A stretch of 64,000 bases of DNA from positions 150,526,808-150,590,807 of the forward strand of contig OW804095.1 of the NCBI GenBank assembly GCA_942159475.1. Reading direction: 5' to 3'. This stretch comes from Sthenelais limicola (lineage: Eukaryota; Annelida; Polychaeta; Phyllodocida; Sigalionidae). The stretch's first letter is position 1. The number at the start of each line of letters is the position of its first letter. This document shows, piece after piece, positions 1-12,291 of this stretch. The notes beneath the pieces are model-generated. The model worked only from the letters and a program-made list of their open reading frames with translations, searched no databases and was not told the origin of the DNA. A program made the translations under genes and the position numbers.

Positions 1-885
1 ATTTGCTTATTTAATTATAAGGGTTAGTCATACTTTCCTTCACTTAGGGTTCATGGGCAATATGTGCCTTGTACGAACCTATCATCTGATGTTAATGACC
101 CCCTTATCAAATTTATTTAATCAATTTGTCTTGAGGGGTTTGAACATTTTGAAGTTTCCCTAGCTTTCTCCCTGATGATAGTAACCGATATGTACATGCT
201 TGAATATAAATATCTGAATACAAAAACCTTCATTATTTTGTGCTTTTAATTTAGATATTTAAATTGTCACATTCTTGTCATTGTCAATAGATAAACTCCT
301 TGATCTTACCACTGTCTATCCTCCCTATTATAGTTTGAGTGTGTACTCGGTAGAGAGAATATCCAGTGATTGTGTCTATGATGAATGATGAGATGTCCCC
401 TGTAATACCCTGTGTAGATCTATGATGGTAGTATACTACACGAGTACAATACAGTGTAGCATATCGTACCCTTTATGAGCTGGTATTGTATGCTTCCTCA
501 CCCCAGCAGCTGATAGCGTCAAATTGAAATAGATTTAATGTTTGGGACATATATATACATGTTACTTTCCTTTCATACATTCACACATGTATTTAGTGTA
601 ATACAGACAGACACATAAACAAACACACGCACTCTCTCTTACCTACAGACAGACATTCATGGAAACCCACCTGGAAACTCCCTTATTAATCCCTGATATT
701 TTCACCATGTGTAAGTACAATTACTATATTGTAGACACCAGGGATTCAATATCTAGTCTTACATCTATCTTTAGGATAACATATCCAATTCTAAAACTAA
801 TCCTCCAATGTTGATCGTCCTAATCAATAGTTAACGTATTAACATCAAAGAAAAACATTCCAGTATTGAAAAAAATATATATACT
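1..885. other. No recognisable gene
   Basis: AT-rich sequence without a supported ORF or repeat family. It lies downstream of the FGF gene. Confidence 0.5.
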
Positions 886-1041
886 CAGTCCTGTCCAGAA
901 AGCCACATTCCTCAAGCATTGCAGTTCACCACATACAGCGATAAGCTTAACCACAAGGCTAAGACTAAGGTTAAAAGTGTTAATGAGAAACATGTGGCCC
1001 CTAAAAGTTAGGCAGTCATTAGGGCTTTCTGGACAGGACTG
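886..1041. mobile_element. Small MITE (family I), 156 bp
   Basis: Terminal inverted repeats CAGTCCTGTCCAGAAAGCC at both ends and 4-bp flanking duplication TACT (882-885 and 1042-1045). Two ORFs of about 75 codons across it are accidental. Only one copy is seen in the window. Confidence 0.75.
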
Positions 1042-1045
1042 TACT

Positions 1046-1614
1046 GGCATGAATTGGTCTGTGAATATGTGGGGGTGTGACTAAAAACCATTTATTTTGG
1101 TCTATATATCCAGTATAATGGGTTGATAACAGAAATCATACAAATTGTTTACAATTAAGTGTGACCATCTATATATGTACAAGTTCTAATACACATATTA
1201 TACAACTCAAGCAATCTCCCTCTGTAATAGGAACTATCCCAGGGTAGAGAAAGTTGTACTTTACCAAATTTCTCTAGAGTTTAATAATAGATAGTTAGAT
1301 TAACTTAAGGGACACAAGTTACGTCTTTTCTGTGTTATATGTAATGTATAAACGCGATTACAATAATGACAATAACAGTGTAAAAATAGTCGATGAAAAT
1401 CTAATAAAAATGAATGCTACAAAACCCATATTTTCTCTTGAATTGTATTTTTTCTCGTATATATTTGTTATATCCACAGGATCTCTGCAGGGCCTAAAAA
1501 AGCTGGAAAATTCTTTAATTTATTTATCCAAATTTGTCTGGAAAATGTGGTCAAATGGCCTGGAAAATCATCATCTGGGCCTTGTGAAGTGATCAATACA
1601 ATCAAGGAGGTATA
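1046..1614. other. No recognisable gene
   Basis: AT-rich; an 86-codon open frame at 1332-1592 has low complexity and no domain. Confidence 0.4.
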
Positions 1615-1616
1615 TA

Positions 1617-1999
1617 CAGAGGGATTGGAAGCCACAGGCTGATCCTACAGGACCATGCTTGTCAGGGTTGTGTTATTGCTATTGTATACCAGGTGGCGCT
1701 GCGGTGCTGTTGAATTTAGGCAAAGTATCCTGCTACCACTTTTAGCTATATCATTTAATCTTAAATCACTAAACAACAGCTAAATTGTTCCATCAGCATA
1801 TAATCTTTGACACATTGGTGGCCCAGGTAGATTTGATTGCCTTTTCCCAGCAACACTATAACAGTCACATAGTTATGAAGCTTTAAAATTCATTGACTAT
1901 TGGATGGGGGTGGTGGTGGGTGGACATGATTCACAGCGCCACAAGCTGTTGTGGCATTATTCTTAACTATTGCATGGAACCTGGCTTCCACTCCCTCTG
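1617..1999. mobile_element. MITE-like element with CAGAGGG ends (family H), 383 bp
   Basis: Imperfect terminal inverted repeats of about 22 bp: CAGAGGGATTGGAAGCCACAGG on the left and the complement of CCTGGCTTCCACTCCCTCTG on the right. TA flanks both ends, consistent with a TA duplication. An inner inverted GTGGCGCTG / CAGCGCCAC pair is also present. Confidence 0.55.
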
Positions 2000-2348
2000 T
2001 ATACTGCCCTGATACTATTAAAGAGATAAACCACTGTCATATGCACTGCTGCAGGCGGGAGTTCAAGAAACTAATGCATGAAAAATAGGAAGTCACAATA
2101 TCTTTTCCAATCTTTGTCTTGCTAAAGAAGGCAGTTGGGTCATAACAAAAAGCAAAAAGAAATGGATCTCACCATATTTTTTTTCATTTTAGGGACCACC
2201 AAAGTTTGGTATTGAAGTCTGTGTTTTTTCTCAGTTTTTCCAAGATTTTAGACAGAAGGATAACATTATATTAAATTCTTATTTTTTTCACGAGGTTTTA
2301 ACGTTATTTTAAACGAGATATAATATGTATTTCATCCAATTCCCATAT

Positions 2349-2582
2349 GGGTCAGATTTTCAGATAATGTACAATTCAACTTCTCAAATCTTCTCAAATA
2401 ACAAAATTTGAGACGAAAATAATGTTCAAAATGCAGTTCAACCTAGCCAAACAGATTGCTAGAATCAAAGCAATACCAAATATTCTCGAATTTACCTAGT
2501 ATTGACCAAATTGCAGCCTAATTTGACAGAATTCACTAAATGTGTACAGCTGCCAATTGTACCTTTTCTGAAAATCTGACCC
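2349..2582 (-). mobile_element. Family A MITE, copy 1
   Basis: Family A has ends GGGTCAGATTTTCAGAAAAT and its complement, and I set the plus direction as the end reading on into TTGGCAGCTGTACACATT. This copy is complete and reversed, with 4-bp duplication ATAT on both sides. Confidence 0.85.
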
Positions 2583-2692
2583 ATATGCCCTCTCAAATCT
2601 AGATATAATATCAATACACATCCATAGATTTAAGTGTTTCTATACTGAGTGTCGGTGATCTGCGAGATAAAATATTTGTTTACGCAGTAGAA

Positions 2693-2927
2693 GGGTCATA
2701 TCATTAGAAAATTTACAATTGGTAGCTCTACACATTTAGAAATTCCTGGTAACCTAGGCTGAGAAATGATGAATACCGGGTATATCTAAGTATATTTGGT
2801 GTCATGTTGATTTATAGTATCTGTTCTGCTATGTTAAACTGCATTTTGAAGCTCATTTCTCTCTTAAATGTGGATTATTTGAGAGAATTAGTGAAGCCGA
2901 ATTGTACATTTTTTCAAAATCTGACCC
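2693..2927 (+). mobile_element. Family A MITE, copy 2
   Basis: Full length but diverged in the left end (GGGTCATATCATTAG). The 4-bp duplication AGAA is intact on both sides. Confidence 0.75.
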
Positions 2928-3064
2928 AGAAATAGCTACAGCTAGGGGAAGAGTTGACTAGTCAGGCTTTCATTCTGATGGACAATCTTGTGGACAATCT
3001 TGTGGTGAATATTTAACCCAATATATTCAGTGAAGTGGAACACGCCCAAGGTACACAGATCGTG

Positions 3065-3072
3065 TGACGTCA
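3065..3072. promoter_or_regulatory. Consensus CRE octamer TGACGTCA
   Basis: Exact CREB/ATF palindrome. Isolated here and about 11 kb past the FGF stop; no clear target. Confidence 0.2.
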
Positions 3073-3163
3073 TGGAGGGATTTCCCCCAGGGATTTCCAT
3101 AGGTGGGTTCTTATCTTTGGGACGCTGTACTGGACACCAGTCAACAGGAATGTTACAGTACAT

Positions 3164-3398
3164 GGGTCAGATTTCCAGAAGATGTACAATTGGCAGCTGT
3201 GCACATTTAGTAAATTCTGCTAAATTAGGCTGCAATTTGGTCAATACTAGGTAAATTCGAGTATATTTGGCATTGCATTGATCCCAGCAATCTGTTTGGT
3301 TAGGTTGAACTGTATTTTGAATTTTATTTTCGTCTAAAATTTGGGTTATTTGAGAAGATTGTCGAAGTTAAATTGTACATTTTCTTAAAATCTGACCC
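3164..3398 (+). mobile_element. Family A MITE, copy 3
   Basis: Complete, with duplication ACAT on both sides. Confidence 0.85.
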
Positions 3399-3507
3399 AC
3401 ATACCTTGTATTGATCCCACTCAGTCTAAAGTCACTGTGTGGGATGGGCCAGGTTTATGAGGCGGAAATAATTGGGAGTGGGAAGAGGAAGAAGGTCAAC
3501 TGTATGT

Positions 3508-3730
3508 GGGTCAGATTTTCAGAAAATGTACAATTGGCAGCTCTACACATTTAGGAAATTCTCTTAAATCAGGCTGAAAAATGAAGAATACCGGGTATAT
3601 CTGAGTATATTTGGTATTGCGTTGATTTAAAGTATCAGTTCTGTTATGTTAAACTGCATTTGGAAGCTCATTTTTGTCTTAAATGTGGGTTATTTGAGAG
3701 GATTCGTGAAATCTTCTGAAAATCTGACCT
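3508..3730 (+). mobile_element. Family A MITE, copy 4
   Basis: Duplication ATGT on both sides. A short deletion removes the stretch just before the right end. Confidence 0.8.
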
Positions 3731-4078
3731 ATGTACATACAATTTTAATTTATTGATCACTTCCCACTCAGTCACATGTTGGTGTGTTGGTATGCTATAG
3801 TCTGAGACGGCACATGATCAATCCAAAAAATAAGTTTTACTGATTTATGTTTCTGTGTGGGTTGGGGTATAAATTATGAGAGGGAAATCCTCGGTTTACA
3901 CATGCAGTGCTCAATGCGATCCTAGTGGTCATTAAATAAACTAGAGTCGATAATAGAATCGAAATCACTGGAAGGTATGTTCTATTTTGTTCTGCCGCAT
4001 TCACCATAAATATAGAATAAGATAGAAAACAATTTTAGAGTTCTTTCTGTGTGTTTAACTATATATAATAGGAGCTAG

Positions 4079-4310
4079 TATCAGTTCTGTTATGTTAAAC
4101 TGCATTTTGAAGTAAATTCTTAGTAAATTCTGCTAAATTAGACTGGAAAATGGTCAATACTAGGTAAATCCGAGTACATTTGGCATTGTATTGATTCTAG
4201 CAATCCGTTTGGTTAGGTTGATTGTATTTTGAACTTTATTTTTGTCTTAAATATGGGTTATTTGAGAGGATTGGTGAAGGTGAATTGTACATTTTCTGAA
4301 AATCTGACCC
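4079..4310 (+). mobile_element. Family A MITE, copy 5 (rearranged)
   Basis: The right two thirds and right end are present. The left end is missing and replaced by a piece from the middle of the element (TATCAGTTCTGTTATGTTAA), so the copy is chimeric. Confidence 0.7.
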
Positions 4311-4870
4311 ATAGGTGAATCCAGCGAGAGAAAATATTTCAGTCTCGTTGGTGAACCTACAGATTTTCTGCTCCAGATATTTCGAGGTGCAATTTCTTGA
4401 TTTGATGTGCACCATAGGAACCATATTCCCCAAAAGAGGGTGTTTGGTTGTCATAAAAACCATCCTAAAGCAACCAGTTTCTTTTTTTTTTAAATCTTTA
4501 ACAACCATTAATTCCTTTTATCAGCATGAAAGTTATTGATAAAATGATGATGTTTCAAAAAATAAGATTTAGATGTATTGCCAAACATAGCTGGCCTTGA
4601 TTTCCAGGCACTCAAGGCCAGGGGATGAATATATTCCAGTACCCTACTTATATCAGAATTATAATTAAATGGGTTAAAGAGGGTTCAAGGTCAGACCAGT
4701 GGGGAATTTTCATGCGATTTCCATAGATCGCATCACAGGGCAAAGTGTGTGGGTGACCTATAGATGGGTGTCTTCTTTATGGCCACCTATTGCCCTTTCC
4801 CGGACATACAACCATGGGATATCCCTTACGTAGACGTTTTTATGTTCCGCCCAAATGCCACCTACCGGTA

Positions 4871-5074
4871 CAGTCTAGGCCCAAAGATGGGCGAGTCCCT
4901 TCAAATGAAGGGAAAGCCTCTCACCTCAAACCGCAAAGTGCCATTATAATTCCATTAAGACCACACAATGTCATTATATTCCCATTAAAACGCCGAGTCT
5001 TAGGCGAGGAGACCGATAAGCAAATTAGGCTGACATACCATTCTTATCTGATCTGAGGGTTTGGACCTAGAGTG
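4871..5074 (-). mobile_element. Family B MITE, copy 1
   Basis: Family B has short inverted ends CAGTCTAGGCCCAAAG / CACTCTAGGTCCAAAC; I set plus as the direction that starts with the CAGATCAGATAAG side and ends in TTTGAAGGGACTC...GCCTAGACTG. This copy is complete and reversed; flanking bases do not match. Confidence 0.8.
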
Positions 5075-5356
5075 TGTTTTTTAGTCATTTAAGTGCATTG
5101 AATGTGCCACTAAATTCCGCCATTACAGACCGACTACCACTGGACGTTTTTCTTAAAACCTTCCATTTTCCTTTAACCCCTTTCATGGAGTTCTTCAGAA
5201 ATAATATAATTGAATAAATGAATAAAAAAAATTGTAATCTTTTTGTACATGTTAGGAAAATATAGTGATGGGCCTTATATATAATGGGAGCCATATACGT
5301 ATAAAATAGATTCATTCAATGCTAAACCATCGCAACTGCAACACCAATGTATGATC

Positions 5357-5563
5357 CAGTCTAGGCCCAAAGATGAGAGAGTCCCTTCAAACAGAGGGAA
5401 AGCCTCCCGCCTCAAACCGCAAAATGCCATTATAATTCCATTAAGACCGCATCATATTCCAATTAGAACGCCTATAGTCCTAGGCCAGGAAACTGATTAG
5501 CGAAGTAGGGGTCCAATCATTGACATACCTTCTTATCTGATCTGAGGGTTCGGACCTAGAGCG
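5357..5563 (-). mobile_element. Family B MITE, copy 2
   Basis: Complete, reversed. Flanks GATC / TATC are a likely 4-bp duplication with one change. Confidence 0.8.
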
Positions 5564-6185
5564 TATCATTAATTATTGCATCAGCCGAGTACACCTATAA
5601 TTATCACCAATTATCGCCTACATGTATAGCAAACATGCGAGTTTCCACACATTTTTTTAAATTTATACACTTTTAAACCTAATCCATGACAAATTTTTAT
5701 TATCGATTTACATCTTCATTAGAGGCATAATATCACTCCTGACACACAGTATGACTACTTTATGTCCTGGTAATGGGACTTTTATGTTCCTCTAACTAGT
5801 TCCACATCATAGGTTAAACACTTAGTACTGGCGATACGGCACAAGTTCCCCTCTATTACATGCCCCCGTGCTCTATGAGACGGGCAATACATGGGGTGCA
5901 ATAGAAATATGCATATCATGGTACCTTTTATGCCATGATAGGTGTGCGTATTCACAAAAACATGGCCAGATTACCCATGGCATAAACATGCCTGGATTGC
6001 ACTAGTGGAATCCGTTTTTCGAATGCAACCAATCTACAACGTTACTCTTAAATAGGCTAACTCTTAAATCATGGCATAAAAAGACTTGTGGCACTTGGCA
6101 CTTGGCACTTGTGAAAGACACTCACCAAAAGCCACTTGCGTTTTGTGAGTCCGTTGCCCCATATGCATCTCGCGTTTAGTTATAT
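5564..6185. other. No recognisable gene
   Basis: Unannotated sequence with short local inverted pairs around ATATCATGG / CCATGATAG (5929-5961). No ORF or known repeat. Confidence 0.4.
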
Positions 6186-6368
6186 CTTAATATCTAAGAG
6201 TAAAACTTTTACTCTAAGCTTATATTAGCTTATTACATAAATGTCAAGGGAACGGCCGGAAGATCTAGGTATAAATCCTGAAAGGTACCTAGAGGCCTGT
6301 TGACCTATTCGTCAATATAATGTAAAACCCTTGATGAATAAAATATTTCTCTATTCTATTCTATTCTA
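6186..6368 (+). mobile_element. LINE 3'-end fragment with ATTCT tail
   Basis: AATAAA at 6337-6342 followed by three to four ATTCT units (6351-6368). This matches the way CR1-group LINEs end. The left boundary is approximate. Confidence 0.45.
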
Positions 6369-6441
6369 ATATTGCACACGTGACTTATGGGTTCCAAATT
6401 GTTGTTTTGTTCTCTGATATCACCTGGGGGTATGTATATCT

Positions 6442-6625
6442 CAGTCTAGGCTCAGAGTCTCTCAGATGAGATAAAATTGGTATTCAGTGATTGGACGCCT
6501 ACTGCACTAATGGTTTCCTGGTCCTGGAGTAGGCATCATAATGGGATTATAATGGCATTTTGCGGTTTTGACCAAGAGGCTTTCCCTCAATTTGAAGGGA
6601 CTCTTTCAACTTTGAGCTTAGACTG
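6442..6625 (+). mobile_element. Family B MITE, copy 3
   Basis: Complete, belonging to the subtype whose two ends both read CAGTCTAGGCTCAGAG or close to it. Confidence 0.75.
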
Positions 6626-6982
6626 GATATGATTTCCTCGTGCTTCACATGTGTGCGCCCAAGACCTCCATATCAGAAACTTAGGCCAATAAGAGAAAAA
6701 AGTGTTTCTGCCCCCACCCCTTCCCTGAACAACCTTACCCCATGCACCTAAAGAAAAACTGACCTTGCCTAAGATATCTTTATTTTTTAAAACTAAAAAT
6801 GGCTAATTAAATCAGAAACACAAGCCTTCCTAACCAGAAAACCCTTAAAAACTAAATTTCCCTTGTTTAAAATAACAACTTTACAGGAGTTTTTTTGGCA
6901 GTTGAATTTTCCTATTTTATAAACACTTTTTTGGCCTTAGTGGTAAGTAAGTACCTCTTTAATTAAAAAGACCGCCATATAT

Positions 6983-7217
6983 GGGTCAGATTTTTAGAAA
7001 ATGTACAATTGGCGGCTGTACACATTTAGTAAATTCTGCAAAATTAGGCTGCAATTTGGTCAATACTAGGTAAATTCGAGTATATTCAGCATTGCATTGA
7101 TTCTAGCAATCTGTTTGGTTAGGTAGAACTGTATTTTGAACTGTATTTTTGTCTGAAATTTGGGTTATTTCAGAGACTTTGTGAAAGTGAATTGTACATT
7201 TCCTGAAAATCTGACCC
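6983..7217 (+). mobile_element. Family A MITE, copy 6
   Basis: Complete, duplication ATAT on both sides. Confidence 0.85.
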
Positions 7218-7538
7218 ATATATACCACGTCTAAATCTCTAGCGTCTGTGGATGATTTACTGGAATCTACAGACGGCTTGGGGCAAATAATTCCCCAACA
7301 AAACTGATTTTGTGATTTTGTGATATGGTCTAGATTCAAGTATCAATCACATTAGCGGTGGATGTCAACTGTTTCAAGAAGAAAAATATTTTGAATAATT
7401 TGATGTGTTTTTTCCTGCCAGCTTTTATCTGGCGTCAAACAAATCAGAGATCTCCAACCAGTCATTAGCAGAGATTTGACTACTGGCTCTGATCCTTGAT
7501 TTAAAATCGTGGCCAACCGACTGAAAATTATTTCATGT

Positions 7539-7773
7539 GGGTCAGATTTTCAGAAAATGTACAATTGGCAGCTCTAGACATTTAGAAAATTCTTCTAAAT
7601 TAGGCTGAAAAATGACGAATCCCGGGTATAACTGAGTATATTTGGTATGGCATTGATTTAAAGTATCAGTTCTGTTATGTTAAACTGAATTTTGAAGCTC
7701 ATTTTTGTTTTAAATGTGGGTTATTTGAGAGCATTGGTGAAGGCAAATTGTACATTTTCTGAAAATCTTACCC
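7539..7773 (+). mobile_element. Family A MITE, copy 7
   Basis: Complete; flanks ATGT and ATAT differ by one base. Confidence 0.8.
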
Positions 7774-7907
7774 ATATAGTCCCTGCCCAGATTTATCGAT
7801 ATGGGTTAATAGGTGAAGGGAAACAATGAATTTAAAAATTTGTTTTTCGCAAGATTTAGCATTCATTGACACACTGTATAAACACAGCGTTCTACGATGA
7901 AATGATT

Positions 7908-8126
7908 ACTGTAAACGAATTTATTTTCGCGCAGATACATTTTCGCGCACTCAGTACTTTGACACATTATCGCGCGGATTTAAATTCGCGCAGCAAGGAA
8001 GTCTTACACCTGGTATGCAATAAGTATACTTTTCGTGCAGGATTTATTTTCACGCACATAGGTGGGATCGAGTTGCGGGAAAATAGCGAAAGTTAATACT
8101 GCGCGAACATTAATAGGTTTACAGGG
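7908..8126. mobile_element. MITE-like element with internal TTCGCGC motifs (family F)
   Basis: The left end ACTGTAAACGAATTTATTTT and the complement of the right end (CTGTAAACCTATTAATGTTC) match imperfectly. Between them TTCGCGC or close variants recur about every 20-40 bp. The element is markedly richer in CpG than the surrounding DNA. The 76-codon ORF across it is accidental. Confidence 0.55.
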
Positions 8127-8145
8127 TCTGACTGTTTTGATTGTT

Positions 8146-8341
8146 AATTTTAAAGATCGCTATAAATATATCAAGAGCACTTTTCATTGTTTCTCCAGAA
8201 GGAAGTCTCCGAGCTTTTAATTGCCGGCATTTCGCAGTTAAGGAAATACAATCTATTGGAAAAGACCTTAATTTTGAAGATCGCTTATAAATGTACCAGG
8301 CGAAATTTTCATTCCTTCAGAAGGAAGTATGCGAGCTTTTG
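8146..8341. repeat. Imperfect direct repeat
   Basis: Two related segments (8146-8219 and 8269-8341) share TTAATTTTRAAGATCGCT, TTTTCATT and CAGAAGGAAGT...GAGCTTTT, about 123 bp apart. Confidence 0.6.
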
Positions 8342-8608
8342 TTAAGGTTTCACAGTGTTTATCCCTCTCCCAAGTCCAGCAGGGCTAATATATCAGTCTA
8401 TGTGTTGGGTCGGTACGAGACGACAGAGTGACGAAGGGTGCCAGAGATGAGAACCGTAAAATGGTGAATAAGGAGTATTCTGCCTTAAATAGTCGTGTGA
8501 GGATCAAGAGGTAAGAAGTCAAGGGACTTAAGTTGATGATTGTTCATGTTTATACAAGTAGAATATGATTTGACATCTACATGTACATGTATACACCCAT
8601 TATGCATG

Positions 8609-8735
8609 CAGAAAATGTACAATTCACCTTCACCAATTCTCTCAAATAATCCAAATTTCAGACGAAAATCAAGTCCAAAATACAGTTATCAAATGTGTAC
8701 AGCTGCCAATTGTACATTTTCTGAGAATCCGACCC
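8609..8735 (-). mobile_element. Family A MITE, copy 8 (internally deleted)
   Basis: Both sub-terminal parts are present but about 100 bp of the middle is missing, and the outermost bases of the left end are lost. Confidence 0.7.
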
Positions 8736-8737
8736 AG

Positions 8738-8954
8738 GTAGTCTATAGGCACATGGCCTCTCAGATCAGATAAGAATCGTATGTTCGTGATTGGACGCCT
8801 ACTGCGCTGATGATTTTTTCTCGCCCACGTGTACGCGCCCTAATGGGGTTATTATACTTTGCGGTCCTAATGGGATTCTAGTTGCATTTTGCGGTTTGGG
8901 GCGAGAGGCTTTCCCTTAATTTGAAGGGACTCTCTCAACGTTGAGCCTAGACTG
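8738..8954 (+). mobile_element. Family B MITE, copy 4
   Basis: Abuts family A copy 8. The left end is degraded (AGTCTATAGGCACATGGCC); the right end is intact. Confidence 0.7.
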
Positions 8955-9218
8955 GATAGATAGAAAGAGAGGACGAGGAGAGGAGATAAAATAGTGATGA
9001 AGGAAAAAATAAAGTTTTACATCAAAGAACCGTTTATTTGTCTTTATCTGTCTTATTTTTTATTATTTTTTTTTTATTTTTTTTTATTGGCAGTACAGAT
9101 ACATCCACAGGCTCACCGCAGGCCTATCTTATAATCATATGCAGAACGATTGCACAAATATTTCCACTAACTTCTTAACAGTTTTTAAAATGAAAATTGA
9201 AAATTCGAAACGTCGACG

Positions 9219-9422
9219 CACTCTAGGTCCAAACCCTCAGATCAGATAAGAATGGTATGTCAGCCTAATTTGCTTATCGGTCTCCTCGCCTAAGACTCGG
9301 CGTTTTAATGGGAATATAATGATATTGTGTGGTCTTAATGTAATTATAATGGCACTTTGCGGTTTGAGGCGACAGGCTTTTCCTTCGTTTGAAGGGACTC
9401 TCCCATCTTTGGGCCTAGACTG
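9219..9422 (+). mobile_element. Family B MITE, copy 5
   Basis: Complete, with duplication GACG on both sides (9215-9218, 9423-9426). Confidence 0.85.
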
Positions 9423-9644
9423 GACGATCTTGCTATGGGACGAATATATTATATAAATATAGGTCCTCGCTTATAAATGTTCACTTTGAAGGGGGAAGAA
9501 AGGGATGGAAATATTCATCCGTGAAACGCTACTTGTATGCGCACGCAGACAAGCGAATATCACTTCAAATGGCGGCCCAACGATCTCAAATCATATTCTG
9601 CAATCTTTTATGTAGAGAATAAAGGCCTGTACCTTGCTTATAAT

Positions 9645-9880
9645 GGGTCAGATTTGTCAGAAAATGCACAATTGGCAGATCTACATATTTAGGCAATTCT
9701 ACTAAATTAGACTGAAGAATGGTCAAAACTACGTACATCCGAGTATATTTGGTATTGCCTTGATTCAAATAATCTGTTTGCTTGTGTTAAACTGAATTTT
9801 GAACATCATTATTGTCTTAAATTTGTGTTATTTGAGAGGATTGCTGAAGACAAATTGTACAGTTTCTGACAATCTGACCC
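9645..9880 (+). mobile_element. Family A MITE, copy 9
   Basis: Complete but diverged at the left end (TTTGTCAG). Flanks TAAT / TTAT do not match exactly. Confidence 0.8.
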
Positions 9881-10281
9881 TTATAGAAGTGCATGAGATA
9901 TGTAAGAGGAGTCAGTTTTTGTGGTAACCACTCAATCACATTTTTATTGGCTTTTTATTGTTGGTGAACACTGGGGCAGGGCTACATTGAGCGACGTGTC
10001 AGGGGCACTAGACCATTTTATGGTTATCTTCCATTGAATATTTAATAACATTACCAGAGCATTGTCAGCCGAAAAATTACCTTCGTTTCTTTCATCAATG
10101 AGTACATGGAATATAACAGTTGAGTCGGAATCTCGAGTCAGTCAGTGTCTATGCATATATAGTTATATATGTATAGTGTAATATAGTTGCGACTAGTTAC
10201 ATGGTTGGTCTATTTATTGGTTACTGTTGTTGCTATATTATATATTTCGCTGTCGCCTGATGAATTGCGTCAAAAGAACGT

Positions 10282-10516
10282 GGGTCAGATTTTCAGAGAA
10301 TGTACAATTGGCAGATCTACACATTTAGGAAATTCTGCTAAATTTGGCTGATAAATTACGAATGCCGGGTATATTTGTGTATATTCGGTATCACACTGAT
10401 TTAGAGTATCAGTTCTGTTATGTTAAACTGTAATTTGAAGCTCATTTCTGGCTTAAATGTGGGTTATTTGAGAGGATTGGTGAAAGCGAATTGTACATTT
10501 TCTGAAAATCTGACCC
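10282..10516 (+). mobile_element. Family A MITE, copy 10
   Basis: Complete, duplication ACGT on both sides. Confidence 0.85.
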
Positions 10517-10536
10517 ACGTGATGCGACCGTACATC

Positions 10537-10925
10537 AATAGGGGATTTGCATAGCCGCCATTTTGAATCTTGACCCGCATGGAATTATGGGACTAGTGGT
10601 ACAGTGTAAAATCTTTAGAAATCATGTCATGTGCAGCATGGAATATTTATCAATGCTCTAATGTCAATATCCATGTGTCATTCATGTTTCCATAACACAA
10701 GTCTCCATCTTTCCCATCATGCATTTGGTATTCATAGATGGTTTATACAAGCTATGATATTGATGAAAACATTCTGGGAATTTTCAATAAAACTTTTTTG
10801 TCAAAATTATATTTGTAAGTCAGATTTCAACAGAATCCACCCCAGGATGCACTTTAAAAGACATGCGCGGTGTCACATGCAAATCCCCTATAGACATGCG
10901 CAGTAAGACATGCAAGTCCCCTATT
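10537..10925 (+). mobile_element. Family C MITE, copy 1
   Basis: Family C ends are AATAGGGGATTTGCAT and its near complement ATGCAAGTCCCCTATT, with AT on both sides as the probable 2-bp duplication. In this copy the right end is present twice in tandem (a first CCCCTATA at 10885-10892, a second at 10918-10925). Confidence 0.8.
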
Positions 10926-11023
10926 GCGACCTTTATTCATAACGAGATGGAAATAATTATATACCGTCGCAATAAGTACATTCCAGGCTTAATACATTTC
11001 ACTGTTGGTGGACAAATACTGAT

Positions 11024-11247
11024 GGGTCAGATTTTCAGAAAATATACAATTCGCCTTCACCAATCCTCTCAAATAGCCCACAAATATCAGGTTCAAAATA
11101 CAGTTCAACACAACCTAAAGGATTGTTTGAATCAAGGCAACACTGAATATACTCATATACCTAGTATTGACGATTTTTCTGTCTAATTTAGCAGAATTTA
11201 CTAAATGTGTTGATCTGCCGATTGCACATTTTCTGAAAATCTGACCC
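11024..11247 (-). mobile_element. Family A MITE, copy 11
   Basis: Complete, reversed, duplication TGAT on both sides. Confidence 0.85.
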
Positions 11248-11251
11248 TGAT

Positions 11252-11963
11252 ATCATTGTCAGAAGAGACATACTGCTATACTCGGCTATTGAACACCCCG
11301 CACCGGTTTCCTATAATAATGGGGTGCTATATATATATACACCTCTTGTCAAGAAATTATGTAAGCACACACAATTGATTACTTACCAGATGTTATTTTT
11401 GCGGATGCAGGGAGTGTAATAAAGGTGGGGGGCATGGTTCGATAATTTATGTGTATGGTACAGGGTTTATCTCTTATTTGAAAACAAATAACTTATCTTT
11501 TCTATAATATGTGACAGAGGATAGGCAATGAACACTATGGATTATGATATTCGATACATGACAATGATTGATCTAAACTATCAATTGAAAGCCCGTTTAA
11601 AACTCCATTGATCGTATACCACCCAAAGGACTGTGAATACAAGGGGGAGATAAATGACATATTATTCCAATAAAGTGTAAGATTCCTTTATGTAAACTTT
11701 TGTGCAAAGACATTTACATATTTATTTTCCATATAATGGATATCCTCCGTAATAAACATAGACGTTGAATAAGATTTCTATTATACAAATCCTATGAAAT
11801 AAACTATGAGCAACGTCAATACAGTACGCGGCCCTAACAATAATCAGTCCTTAAATCTAATCAGGATCAAAATCACAATTCAGACTGTTTGTCCCATCCT
11901 AGTAAGGGATATCCATTTACCTTATTCTATAGGGTACTTGCATCGAAAACAATTCGAACTCTT
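11252..11963. other. No recognisable gene
   Basis: AT-rich, including a short TATATATATA run near 11330. Nothing supported. Confidence 0.4.
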
Positions 11964-11967
11964 ATAT

Positions 11968-12287
11968 GTGATGTGTTTCAGGAAAATGAGTCACAAGTCG
12001 CTAAATTGATATTTTTCAAAGTGATTTATTTATAAGTGCTATTAGTAGGAATGTTCTGATTATTAGAAAGTTTGGCACTTATAGTCATAAAATACCATGT
12101 ACCAAATTTTGAGACATTATATTAAATATATCCTTGGGTTTTGATAGTAGTTATTTTACTGGTAATTACCCATCTAGAAACATTGCAAACTTCTTTTTTT
12201 TTCAAGAATAAAAATATCAAACAAATAAGGTGATATCTCAAAATCCAAATTTTGCGACTTATGACACATTTTCCTAAAACGGATCAC
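11968..12287 (+). mobile_element. Family D MITE, copy 1 (internally deleted)
   Basis: Family D starts GTGATGTGTTYCAG and ends ACGGATCAC; both ends continue into a related stretch around AAGTCGCAAAAT / TTTGCGACTTATGA. This copy has ATAT duplicated on both sides and is about 250 bp shorter than copy 2. Confidence 0.75.
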
Positions 12288-12291
12288 ATAT

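Noticed and set aside
11024..11247. ORFs repeatedly crossing family A and B copies
   Set aside because: The same short peptides recur wherever the MITEs occur, so they are repeat-derived, not genes.
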